Part shown: positions 1 to 7,136 of the stretch, one piece after another
How the letters are laid out: the number at the start of each line of letters is the position of its first letter
Numbering within the stretch: position 1 is the stretch's first letter
Assembly (NCBI RefSeq): GCF_014205275.1
Contig: NZ_JACHND010000001.1
Coordinates: forward strand, 930,001 to 994,000
Direction: 5' to 3'
From: Sphaerisporangium siamense
Lineage (GTDB): Bacteria; Actinomycetota; Actinomycetes; Streptosporangiales; Streptosporangiaceae
Length of the DNA: 64,000 nucleotides
Program-made: the position numbers and the translations under genes
The notes under the pieces: generated by a model
Databases searched by the model: none
What the model was told of the DNA's origin: nothing
The model's input: only the letters and a program-made list of their open reading frames with translations

Positions 1-98
1 GCCGCGACGGCCAGCTCGTCGCAGTCGAAAGAGTGCTCCCCCTCGTGGTCGCACCGCCCACCGTGGCGGTAGTCCTTCGGGTTGATCGTGGTGGTCAT
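1..98 (-). CDS. Partial small orphan protein of the integrated element
   Basis: The ATG overlaps the stop of the next upstream gene as TGATG, and a GGAAGG ribosome site lies just before it. The frame stays open to the window edge, so only the first 32 residues are visible. They are polar and contain two Cys and three His (RCDHEGEHSFDCDE), which could bind a metal, but no family is recognised. Stop/start coupling to two more small genes suggests one operon on the element's left-facing strand. Confidence 0.45.
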   Translation of the reverse strand, partial: MTTTINPKDYRHGGRCDHEGEHSFDCDELAVA

Positions 99-340
99 CA
101 CGGCTTCCTTCCGTTGATCGTTCGGACTCGGTCGGTGATGTGAGTGAGCTGTTCGGCTCGGCGGAGCGTCTCGGCGGTGATCTCCGAGCGCAGGGCGTGG
201 TTGCGTTCGACCTCGGCGCGGCGTTCGGCGTGCGCCTCGGTGACCATGAGGGTCAGCGCCTTGGCGTGGCTCCTGTAGGCGCCGGCCAGGCATAGCACGC
301 CGACGAGGGCGACGGCCAAGGCGGTGACGACGGTTTCCAT
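98..340 (-). CDS. Small single-pass membrane protein with coiled-coil tail
   Basis: The product is about 80 residues. An N-terminal hydrophobic segment (roughly residues 4-22, Val/Ala/Leu-rich) is followed by a charged Glu/Arg-rich helix that looks like a coiled coil. The ATG overlaps the stop of the preceding gene (TGATG), and GGAGAG lies upstream; a GTG one codon earlier is an alternative start. Function is unknown. Small membrane proteins of this shape occur in phages and integrative elements, sometimes as holin-like or surface factors, but nothing here proves that role. Confidence 0.45.
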   Translation of the reverse strand: METVVTALAVALVGVLCLAGAYRSHAKALTLMVTEAHAERRAEVERNHALRSEITAETLRRAEQLTHITDRVRTINGRKP

Positions 341-543
341 CACGCTCTCCGCCGGCCGAGACGGGCAGCCTTCTGCTCGGCCACGAGCTGCATGACCTTC
401 GCGGCGTGAGCGACGCAGATGAGGATCAGCGCGTCCGGGGACTGGTCGAGGCTCGGGTTGCTACACATTTCGTCGTTGCGCCGCCGGTACCGACAGCGCA
501 GTTCCCGCCCAGGTGCGGCAGGGGGCCCCTGGATAGTGGTCAT
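340..543 (-). CDS. Small Cys/Arg-rich orphan protein
   Basis: The product is 67 residues, beginning MTTIQGPPAAP. The start was chosen at the internal ATG because GAAGGGAA lies at the right distance upstream; the longer upstream extension lacks this. The middle has the arrangement C-R-Y-R-R-R-N-D-E-M-C and a later C-V-A-H, a possible small zinc site. The stop overlaps the next gene's start. No known family is recognised. Its place in the element operon suggests an accessory role. Confidence 0.5.
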   Translation of the reverse strand: MTTIQGPPAAPGRELRCRYRRRNDEMCSNPSLDQSPDALILICVAHAAKVMQLVAEQKAARLGRRRA

Positions 544-556
544 GGTTGTTCCCTTC

Positions 557-988
557 TCAGCGCTCAAACCGGACCAAGCCGGTGGCGCGGTCGATCTCGG
601 TGAGCCGGAGGCCCTGATCACGCCAGCCGTCGAGCTCGGTCCTCATGGCGCGGAGCTCCGCCAGCTTCTCGGGGGCGAGCGGCTCGGTGCGGGCGACCTC
701 CTGGGCAAGGGTGGTGAACCACCGCTCGAAGGACCAGGACTCGCGCATGGCCTCGGCCAGGCATTCAGCGAGGTGGGTCCCCAACCACACGTAGCCACCG
801 GCGTCGGTGATGCCCTCGAAGGCCGTCAGGCGGGTGTCGCCGGACTGGACCCGGTCAGTGAGCCGCTTCGCCATCGTGTGGATGTGGTGGCCCAGCATGG
901 GATTCGGCTCTCCGCCGACTTCGGTGATGAATCCGCTGCCGAGGTCGACGAGGGACTCGGCGAGCGCGCGTGGCGTCGGAACGGTCAT
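557..988 (-). CDS. Hypothetical element protein, 143 residues
   Basis: Starts MTVPTPRALAESLVDLG. This ATG has a strong GGAGAGG site directly upstream, so it is preferred over the longer open frame. The protein is acidic and mostly helical in appearance, with conserved-looking histidines near residues 34-38 (GHHIHT) and a C-terminal WRDQG segment. No signal peptide, membrane segment or known motif is visible. It lies between two small orphan genes and an HNH endonuclease on the same strand, so it is probably part of the element's accessory operon. Confidence 0.55.
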   Translation of the reverse strand: MTVPTPRALAESLVDLGSGFITEVGGEPNPMLGHHIHTMAKRLTDRVQSGDTRLTAFEGITDAGGYVWLGTHLAECLAEAMRESWSFERWFTTLAQEVARTEPLAPEKLAELRAMRTELDGWRDQGLRLTEIDRATGLVRFER

Positions 989-1002
989 GTCCTCTCCTAG
1001 GG

Positions 1003-1521
1003 TCAGGCAGCCACGGGCTTGACCGTGGGCACGCTTGTGAAGCCCCGGCCGAGGTATCCGGGGAGGTTTGCAAGTCGCCATTCGTGGGCGACCCAGGCGG
1101 CTTCCTGCACGGTGTCGTAGGTGCCGAGATGGACAGCGCGGCCACGCACCTTGCCTTGTGCAGCCCACCGGCCGTGCCGCTTGCACACTCCCCGAAAGCC
1201 GGAGGCGGCCGTGGTCCTCCGGTTCGCAGAGTTCTCAGCGGCGGTCACGAATCTCAGGTTCGAGCGGCGGCAGTCGTAGGGGTCACCATTGATGTGATCG
1301 ACGATGCGACCGTCGCCTCGCTGGGCACCGAGCACCCAGCGGTGGACCGGGAGCCTCTCGCCGCCGTCGCGGAGCTGGGCATATCCGTGACTCCCGAGGG
1401 AGAGCCGCCGGCCGTCGAGGCGCTCGGCGTCAGCGAGGTCAAGAAGAATCGGCACTGGTCCACGGCGGCTGGACGCGAGCACTGTTACGGCCTCGAAGTC
1501 CAGGACGGTCTGAACGTTCAT
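1003..1521 (-). CDS. HNH endonuclease with C-terminal AP2 DNA-binding domain
   Basis: The product is 172 residues. A central HNH-type block contains HRWVLG, then IVDHINGDPYDCRRSNLR and ENSANRR, the usual order of catalytic His, Asp-His and Asn in this group. Right after it, SGFRGVCKRHGRWAAQ to LGTYDTVQEAAWVAH matches an AP2-type DNA-binding domain. This combination is typical of freestanding phage and homing endonucleases, which nick or cut DNA to promote their own spread or DNA packaging. The start was taken at the ATG preceded by GGAGG. It lies downstream of the replication genes of the element. Confidence 0.8.
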   Translation of the reverse strand: MNVQTVLDFEAVTVLASSRRGPVPILLDLADAERLDGRRLSLGSHGYAQLRDGGERLPVHRWVLGAQRGDGRIVDHINGDPYDCRRSNLRFVTAAENSANRRTTAASGFRGVCKRHGRWAAQGKVRGRAVHLGTYDTVQEAAWVAHEWRLANLPGYLGRGFTSVPTVKPVAA

Positions 1522-1586
1522 CAGGGTCGCCTCCGTGTCGGATGGCTGAGGTATGGCTAGCCATGTCTTGGCTGGTGGGACCGGCT

Positions 1587-1674
1587 GTGCCAGACCTGAC
1601 AGACCCCTTGGAATCTTTTGCACGCCCCACGTGGGATGGGGAAAAGTTATGGGAGGGTCTGTCAGGTCTGGCAC
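1587..1674. repeat. Perfect 20-bp inverted repeat with 48-nt spacer
   Basis: The arms at 1587-1606 and 1655-1674 are exact reverse complements (core TGCCAGACCTGACAG). The spacer contains a CCCACGTGGG palindrome. The right arm begins just after the helicase stop, and the left arm is upstream of the HNH gene start. It could be a terminator, a regulator site or a replication-initiation site recognised by the neighbouring primase/helicase. The long spacer argues against a simple terminator. Confidence 0.7.
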
Positions 1675-1678
1675 GGCG

Positions 1679-3238
1679 CTATTCGTCCTGGTCAGGCTCG
1701 TCGTCGGTGCGGTACCGAACGCCGACGTACACGACGGGGCGTTTGGGGATCGGCGCGGTGTTGAATCTGTCGAGCCCGTGCCTCACCAGGCCGACAGGGC
1801 TCGTCGTTCGCTTCTCCTCGACCCCGTGGCGGTTCGTCTCCGTGTGGCTCTTGAACCGGGGGTGGAACAACTCCTTGGGCCAGGCGTTGTGGCCGTTGCT
1901 GGAGAGCCACTCGTTGAACACGGCGAGCAGGTCCGTGCTGAGCACGCACGCGCCGGGGTCGGGGACGAGGCAGTTGTCCCAGAACCCCAGGATCCTGTCC
2001 GCGTCGGCCCGCCACGCGCGTGTGTCGGCCGCGACCTTCGTGGTCACCGCGAGAGCCGTGTCTGGGTTGGCATGCCAGCGCTTGGCGCCCTCGACTACCC
2101 ACGTCACGATCGCGTCATACTGGCCGCTGCGGTTGGCCTTGATGCGCGCCTTGAGCCGGGGGTCTCCATGGCGTTCGTCTGCGCGACGGCACTCTTCCCC
2201 GGGCTTGCGGAAGGTGTAGGGGAAGACGAGTAGGGCGAGCCGCCGCCAGGTGCCGTGGTCGGTCTCGTTGACGACGGGCAGGTAGTTGGTGGTGGCGAAC
2301 AGCGAGTGTGTCGCCTTGAACGTCATGTTCGACTTGTAGACGTGCCGAGCTTTGATCTCGCCGACGTCCATGATCCGTTTGATCGCGGTGATGTTGAGGG
2401 CGCGGCCCTCGGTCATCTCCTCGGAGACGAGGAACCGCTGACCTCGCAGGCTGGCTCGTTCTTCGGAGTGCTCGTTGGTGGTGGCGAGCAGCTTGTCGCT
2501 GGCCACGTCGGCGTAGTCGCCGAGTGCGGGCACGACGCCGTCCGTGCTGAGCAGCGACTTGCCGTTCTCGCCGCCGCCCTGCATCAGCACGAGGATCCCG
2601 TCGGGGTTGGTGTACCCGGTGACGGCCTGTCCGGCGCGGGTCTGAAACCACACGCGTTCCGGCTCGGGCAGGGCTTCGATCGCCTTATCCCAGTCGGCAT
2701 GGGTGAAGCCCGGGCGGTAAGAGCCGCGGGTCATCTTCGTCATGAGGAGCTCAGGGTCATGGCGCAGCAGGTCGCCGGTACGCAGGTTGACCACGCCGCT
2801 CGGGGTGTTGAGCAGGTCGGGGTCCGCGTCGAGCTGTTCGGCAATGGTGGCGATGCCCTCGATACCCCGTGCCAGGCCGGTCACGTTGCGGACCTTGGCT
2901 GCGCTGAGCAGCGTCTGAAGCTCCTGAAGGCGCTTGGGGTTGAGGTTGGGCCCAGCCTGTCCGATCTTCTGGTTGAACTGGTCGGCGAGCCAGTTGCGAA
3001 CGACCTCGCAGACGATGACGTCGTCTCGGGCGCCCCAGCGCCGGGTGTCCCATTCCAGCCAGCCGAGGCCGATGCACCACCGCCATCGGCCGCGTAGGAC
3101 GTCCTCCGCGGCGAGTTCCGCGAGCACGGAGTCGGAGACGTCACCACGCTCACCGCGGCTCCCCTGCCGGCCGCTCTCTCCTGACTCGCATGGAGCGTCC
3201 GGCCATGGCACATCGTCGATCAGGACCGTCGCGCTCAC
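1679..3238 (-). CDS. Phage/plasmid D5-family primase-helicase (P4-type)
   Basis: The product is 519 residues and unwinds or primes DNA for replication of the element. An N-terminal D5-like region (about 35-200, with RGRWRWCIGLGWLEWD) precedes a superfamily-3 helicase core. Walker A is GGGENGKS at about 221-228, Walker B-like LVSEEM is near 270, sensor ATTNYLP is near 315, and a WRRL arginine follows. The GTG start immediately abuts the IS5 element. Removing the IS recreates a GTGA overlap with the upstream primase. With the IS in place the natural ribosome site is separated from this start, so expression is probably reduced or depends on IS sequence. Confidence 0.85.
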   Translation of the reverse strand: MSATVLIDDVPWPDAPCESGESGRQGSRGERGDVSDSVLAELAAEDVLRGRWRWCIGLGWLEWDTRRWGARDDVIVCEVVRNWLADQFNQKIGQAGPNLNPKRLQELQTLLSAAKVRNVTGLARGIEGIATIAEQLDADPDLLNTPSGVVNLRTGDLLRHDPELLMTKMTRGSYRPGFTHADWDKAIEALPEPERVWFQTRAGQAVTGYTNPDGILVLMQGGGENGKSLLSTDGVVPALGDYADVASDKLLATTNEHSEERASLRGQRFLVSEEMTEGRALNITAIKRIMDVGEIKARHVYKSNMTFKATHSLFATTNYLPVVNETDHGTWRRLALLVFPYTFRKPGEECRRADERHGDPRLKARIKANRSGQYDAIVTWVVEGAKRWHANPDTALAVTTKVAADTRAWRADADRILGFWDNCLVPDPGACVLSTDLLAVFNEWLSSNGHNAWPKELFHPRFKSHTETNRHGVEEKRTTSPVGLVRHGLDRFNTAPIPKRPVVYVGVRYRTDDEPDQDE

Positions 3239-4153
3239 CTAGGGCGTGTTTCGAAGACAGGTGAGCCAGTCGTTGATGGCGGCGATGTGGGCGGTGGCCT
3301 CGTAGCGGACGGCGAGTTTGTCGTACCTGGTTGCGATGGCACGGTTGCGTTTGAGCAGGTTGATGCCGCATTCCACGGCGTGGCGGGCGCGGTAGAGCGC
3401 CGGGTCGAACTGTGGAGGACGGCCGCCGCGGCTGCCGCGCCGCAGCCGGGCGGCGATCCGGTCGGCAGGCTCAGGGATGACGCACCCGATCCGGCGCCGG
3501 CGCAAGTGAGCACGGATCGCCCGCGATGAGTACGCCTTGTCGGCCAGCACCACATCGGGCCGGGTACGAGGCCGCCCCGGTCCCGGCCGGGACACGCCGA
3601 TCCCGGCCATGACCGCGTCGAACTGCGGTGCATCCCCGCGTTGCCCGGCCGTCACCACCAGCGACAGCAACCTTCGGCCCCGCTCACACGCCAGGTGCAG
3701 CTTGGTCGACAACCCGCCCCGCGAGCGCCCCAGAGCGTGATCGGCCGGCTCGGTCCGCACCCCGCCAGGCGGTTCGGCCTGCAACGTCGCATCCTTGCGA
3801 GCACCGGCCGCGTGCTGGTGCGCACGCACGATCGTGGAGTCCACCCCGACCTGCCAGCCGATCAGCTGTGCGGCATCGGCCATCGCCTGCAGGCCGGTCA
3901 CGATGCCGTACCAGGCGCCGGAACGCTGCCAGCGGCGAAACAACCCGTACACCGCCTGCCAGGAGCCGTAACACTCCGGCACATCCCGCCAGGGCGCTCC
4001 CACCCGTGCCCGCCAGCGGATCCCATCGATGAGCTGCCGCTTGCTCCACTTCGACGGCCGTCCTGATCTCCTTGGCGCGGGCAGCAGCGGCTCCAGGCGT
4101 GCCCATTGCGCATCGGTCAGGTCAAACCGCCTCGTCACCGCTAAGGTGGCCAC
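3239..4153 (-). CDS. IS5-family DDE transposase
   Basis: The product is 304 residues, normal length for the group. The N-terminal FDLTDAQWARLEPLLP to GAPWRDVPECYGSW block is the characteristic DUF4096 region. The DDE triad is visible as Asp105 (VGVDST), Asp205 (VVLADKAYS) and Glu261 (RHAVECGINLLK). The gene is intact, so the element may still be mobile. The TAG stop uses the TA of the duplicated target plus one flanking base, so the reading frame ends exactly at the element boundary. Other copies in the genome would be the test of activity. Confidence 0.9.
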   Translation of the reverse strand: MATLAVTRRFDLTDAQWARLEPLLPAPRRSGRPSKWSKRQLIDGIRWRARVGAPWRDVPECYGSWQAVYGLFRRWQRSGAWYGIVTGLQAMADAAQLIGWQVGVDSTIVRAHQHAAGARKDATLQAEPPGGVRTEPADHALGRSRGGLSTKLHLACERGRRLLSLVVTAGQRGDAPQFDAVMAGIGVSRPGPGRPRTRPDVVLADKAYSSRAIRAHLRRRRIGCVIPEPADRIAARLRRGSRGGRPPQFDPALYRARHAVECGINLLKRNRAIATRYDKLAVRYEATAHIAAINDWLTCLRNTP

Positions 4154-4261
4154 GAGGTCTCCGGTGTGAAGGTTCTTCTTGGTCGATCAACCTTCTATCG
4201 GAGACCTCACTGCATGTCCGGACATGACACGCCGTCACACAGCGGACTTCGAAACAGGCCC
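3242..4261. mobile_element. IS5-family insertion sequence, 1020 bp
   Basis: The ends are imperfect inverted repeats: left GGGCGTGTTTCGAAG and right CTTCGAAACAGGCCC, with one mismatch in 15. They are flanked by a TA duplication (3240-3241 and 4262-4263). A single transposase nearly fills it. The short TA target fits the IS427-like part of the IS5 family. The insertion lies within the last codons of the primase gene, between it and the helicase. Confidence 0.85.
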
Positions 4262-5294
4262 TAACCCCCTGAAGGTGGCGGGGGTTGCGCATCCCGGCGT
4301 TGATACCCGAGGTGATCGTGGCCTCGATCTGCCGGGGGTTGCAGTTGGTGTCCTGGTCGAGGCCGATGGAGTAAGCGGCCTGCGTGAGGGCGCTCTCGGC
4401 ATCGTGGCGAGGGAGGACTCCGGCGCCAACGAGCGTGCCGAGGATGAACGCCGCACGGTTGAGCTCGTCGTTCCGGCCGAGCCCCCTACCGCGAGCGTCG
4501 AGGATCCGCTGAACCTCGCCCCGTACGGCGGCGGCAACGTACCGGTCTCCCGTCTGGGGCAGTGCCACCGGCCGAGGCCTGGAGCTTGACGGGGGCCGAT
4601 CCCGCAGGTGAGCGGCGATGCGGGGGTGGAGCGGGGCCAGGGGCAAGGGGATCGTGTCCCCCGCCCACCGGTACGGCGTGCCTGTCGTAGGGCTGCGGGA
4701 TGGGCCGACGACGAAGTACGCCCCGTCCGCCTTGATGTCCACGCCGGGGCCAAGCTTGTTGGAACCGCCCCGGATCCGGCCGCCCGGGTGTGCGTACACC
4801 AGGTGCCAGCCGCCGGAGGCGGATCGCTGGGCAGCGGTGCGCTGGAGGACGCCAGCCTCGCGCAGGCGGGCGGCGGTGGCCATCCCGTCAACGCCATGAC
4901 CGTTCACGGTGTCGATGTCGACGACAACGATGCCCGAGGGCAGGCCGGTGCGGATGGCGACGAGCCCGCGGGGGTTGCATCGCGCCATCTCGCGAAGCCG
5001 GTCAGTGTCGTCGGTGGCGGCGTAGAAGCCGTGGCAGGTCAGGCACTCGCACGCCTCACGCTGCTCGTTGGTGACGTGCTGTTCGTCGCACGGCGCGCAG
5101 TTCTTGAGCGGGACCTTGCCCGCGCTGAGCATGAAAGGCTTCATCCCGGCGTCGCGGTAGGCGAGCATCGCGTCGAGTTTCGACATGCCCGAGGTGATGG
5201 TCACCGAGGACGGGGTCGCGGTGGTGGCGACCGCTGCTTGTGCGCGGCCGGAGGAGTCGACGCCGAAGCCCTCGGCGTCGTTGCCGATGTTCAC
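4122..5294 (-). CDS. Bifunctional primase/polymerase (prim-pol), C-terminus altered by IS
   Basis: The prim-pol core synthesises primers and DNA for element replication. It is recognised by VVVDID at about 123-128 (catalytic acids D126 and D128), SGGWH near 160-164 and the later GPGVDIKADGAYFVVGPS. A CxxC-type insert (CAPCDEQ...CECLTC, about 66-87) resembles a zinc finger. The native protein should have ended ...NPRHLQGVR. Because of the IS it now carries about 45 extra residues read from IS sequence. The catalytic part is complete, so activity may persist, but coupling to the helicase gene is broken. Confidence 0.8.
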   Translation of the reverse strand: MNIGNDAEGFGVDSSGRAQAAVATTATPSSVTITSGMSKLDAMLAYRDAGMKPFMLSAGKVPLKNCAPCDEQHVTNEQREACECLTCHGFYAATDDTDRLREMARCNPRGLVAIRTGLPSGIVVVDIDTVNGHGVDGMATAARLREAGVLQRTAAQRSASGGWHLVYAHPGGRIRGGSNKLGPGVDIKADGAYFVVGPSRSPTTGTPYRWAGDTIPLPLAPLHPRIAAHLRDRPPSSSRPRPVALPQTGDRYVAAAVRGEVQRILDARGRGLGRNDELNRAAFILGTLVGAGVLPRHDAESALTQAAYSIGLDQDTNCNPRQIEATITSGINAGMRNPRHLQGVRACFEVRCVTACHVRTCSEVSDRRLIDQEEPSHRRPRGHLSGDEAV

Positions 5295-5351
5295 AGGTAG
5301 TCCCCTGGTGGTTCAAAGATCGTGGCTGTGAGGCGGGTGAACCGGTGGGGA

Positions 5352-5756
5352 CTACGAGGTGAGCGTGTTCGCCTGGCCGCGGAGACGCTCGATGTAGGCG
5401 AGCAGGGACGCCCGAGGGATCCGGCGCCCGCGCCCCCGCTGGCCGATCACGACGGTCTCCAACTCGCCGGCGGCGATGAGCCGATAGAAGTGTGCCTTCG
5501 AGCAGTTCAGCTGAGCGCGGGCCTGCGCCGGAAGCAGCAGGAGGGGAAGGTTCTCGATCGTCTCAGTGGAGGTGATGTCGACGGAACCGCCCGCGATGAG
5601 CGGCAGCTCAACGTACTTGCCGCCGACCCGGTAGGCGTGGCGGAGCCGTCCGCCATCCGCGAGGACGCCGAGGTAGACCGGAATAGATCCGTCGATTTCG
5701 GGACGTTTGTCTGGATCGATTACCGGCGCGTGGGCATGCCAGCTAAGGTTGGCCAT
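5352..5756 (-). CDS. Excisionase-like helix-turn-helix protein
   Basis: The product is 134 residues starting MANLSWHAHAP; GGGAGA precedes this ATG, whereas the longer frame has no convincing site. The C-terminal half (LNCSKAHFYRLIAAGELETVVIGQRGRGRRIPRASLLAYIERL) has the spacing of the AlpA/HTH_17 excisionase fold: recognition helix, short wing with basic residues, then a helix. It is likely to direct excision with the integrase or to regulate the operon. It heads the leftward operon, divergent from the repressor gene. Confidence 0.7.
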   Translation of the reverse strand: MANLSWHAHAPVIDPDKRPEIDGSIPVYLGVLADGGRLRHAYRVGGKYVELPLIAGGSVDITSTETIENLPLLLLPAQARAQLNCSKAHFYRLIAAGELETVVIGQRGRGRRIPRASLLAYIERLRGQANTLTS

Positions 5757-6277
5757 CGGTGGCTCTCCCATCAGGTGACCTTTTGCGAAGGGGTGGCTTG
5801 GGGCAGAGTCCGGGGCCTGGCGAGGATGATCGGAGTGTTGGCGCACTCCGCCTCTGCCGGGCCCTTTCACTGTCCGGGGCCTGGTCTTGCTCTTGGCGTC
5901 CAGAGCGCACAGCGGTGCCCCTGGGACTCCAAGAGACTGGATCACGGATTAGGTTACACCCACCTCGCCGCCCTGGGAGTAGCTGAACCATCCCCAGGGC
6001 GCAGGAACATCTAGGAACCCCATCACTTTGCTGTTAAGCACAGTTACCAGTCGATGAGCCCGTCGACACTTAGTGATCGACCAGTCACCGACCGATCAAG
6101 GTGTGGCACGAACGCCAAGGTGCATAGCGGAAGCGGACAAGATGGTCAACGCGACCACCATGATTCTCTAACAGACGTTCGAGCGGATCCCGCCCGTCTC
6201 TGCAGGGCTTTGCACACGTTCCCACGGAGGATCGAGTCTCACCAACGGCAGCCAGTAGCACACATAGACAACAAGAT
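5757..6277. other. Divergent control region of the element (no gene seen)
   Basis: About 520 bases separate the leftward excisionase/replication operon from the rightward repressor/integrase genes. Base composition is lower in GC than the neighbouring genes. No convincing coding frame with a ribosome site is present. It should hold the early promoters of the element. Confidence 0.5.
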
Positions 6278-6293
6278 GTTGCGCGCGCGCAAC
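6278..6293. promoter_or_regulatory. 16-bp palindrome overlapping a leaderless promoter
   Basis: GTTGCGCGCGCGCAAC reads the same on both strands. TTGCGC within it can serve as -35 and GATACT at 6301-6306 as -10 (16-bp spacing). The GTG start of the repressor lies 8-9 bases after the -10, so the transcript would be leaderless. The placement fits an autoregulatory operator. Confidence 0.6.
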
Positions 6294-6314
6294 CCTGCCC
6301 GATACTGTCTCTCC

Positions 6315-7115
6315 GTGTCTCGCAACGTCTCTGAGAGTGTCACCGAACCCAATCCGTTCTGGTCATGGCTCCACACTCACGCCGGCGGCCTGGGCTATCG
6401 ATCGGAGGCCCGGCTCGCCCGCGCACTGGATGTCAGCCCCACGACCGTTATGAGGTGGAAGCGCGGCGCTAAGCCAAGCATTGATCAACTACTTAAGATC
6501 GGGGAAGTGCTCGGCGTGAAGCTGGAGCCCCTGCTAGTCCTTTCAGGACTCGTGCCCGCCGAGGCTCTCGGAAACCCCGACATGCCAGTATCGCCATCGC
6601 CGGTCACTCCGGGAGAACGCCTCATCATCGGATCCGGACTTGATCAGCATCTGCAAGATCTCTTGCAGAAGTATTGGAAGTCTCGACTGTCTGAAGAGCG
6701 TTCGAGGGTCGAGAAGCTGATCGACATGATGAAATCAGACATCCGCTTGGCGATGCTAGACAACACGGCAGCCTCCCAGATGTTGTCGAAGCTGCCACAA
6801 AGCGACCTGCAGGAGCACCTTACCGAAGTGATACTGCAATGGATCGTGTATCAGCACGTCAACGCGGCGGCGGCGGACAAGCCTCGGCGCAGGCGCAGGC
6901 CCCCCACGATCGAGGACGTTGAGGCAGTCAACGCGCAAATCCGCGACGCTGCCGCGATCACCAAGACGGAGGACGGAAAGTTCGTCTTCGAACTGGGCGG
7001 GAGTACCGTCGGCGCTAATGTTCGAAGCAACTCGTTTGATACGAAAGAAGAGGCAGAGGCGTTTCGCGACGCATTCTTGGACGCCTTCAAGGTTCGGCCG
7101 TTGGTCGACTCCTGA
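6315..7115 (+). CDS. Cro/C1-type HTH repressor of the element
   Basis: The product is 266 residues from GTG (VSRNVSESVTEPNPFW). Residues about 13-65 form an HTH: YRSEARLARALDVSPTTVMRWKRGAKPS, followed by LLKIGEVLGVKLEPLLVLSG. The rest is helical and charged with no recognised domain. The start is preferred because a -10 lies just upstream and the longer frame has poor codon character. It stands directly before the integrase (21 bases), which suggests co-transcription and a role in keeping the element integrated. The pattern resembles phage immunity repressors. Confidence 0.75.
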   Translation: MSRNVSESVTEPNPFWSWLHTHAGGLGYRSEARLARALDVSPTTVMRWKRGAKPSIDQLLKIGEVLGVKLEPLLVLSGLVPAEALGNPDMPVSPSPVTPGERLIIGSGLDQHLQDLLQKYWKSRLSEERSRVEKLIDMMKSDIRLAMLDNTAASQMLSKLPQSDLQEHLTEVILQWIVYQHVNAAAADKPRRRRRPPTIEDVEAVNAQIRDAAAITKTEDGKFVFELGGSTVGANVRSNSFDTKEEAEAFRDAFLDAFKVRPLVDS

Positions 7116-7136
7116 GTCAGTAGCGGAAGGGCGCAC

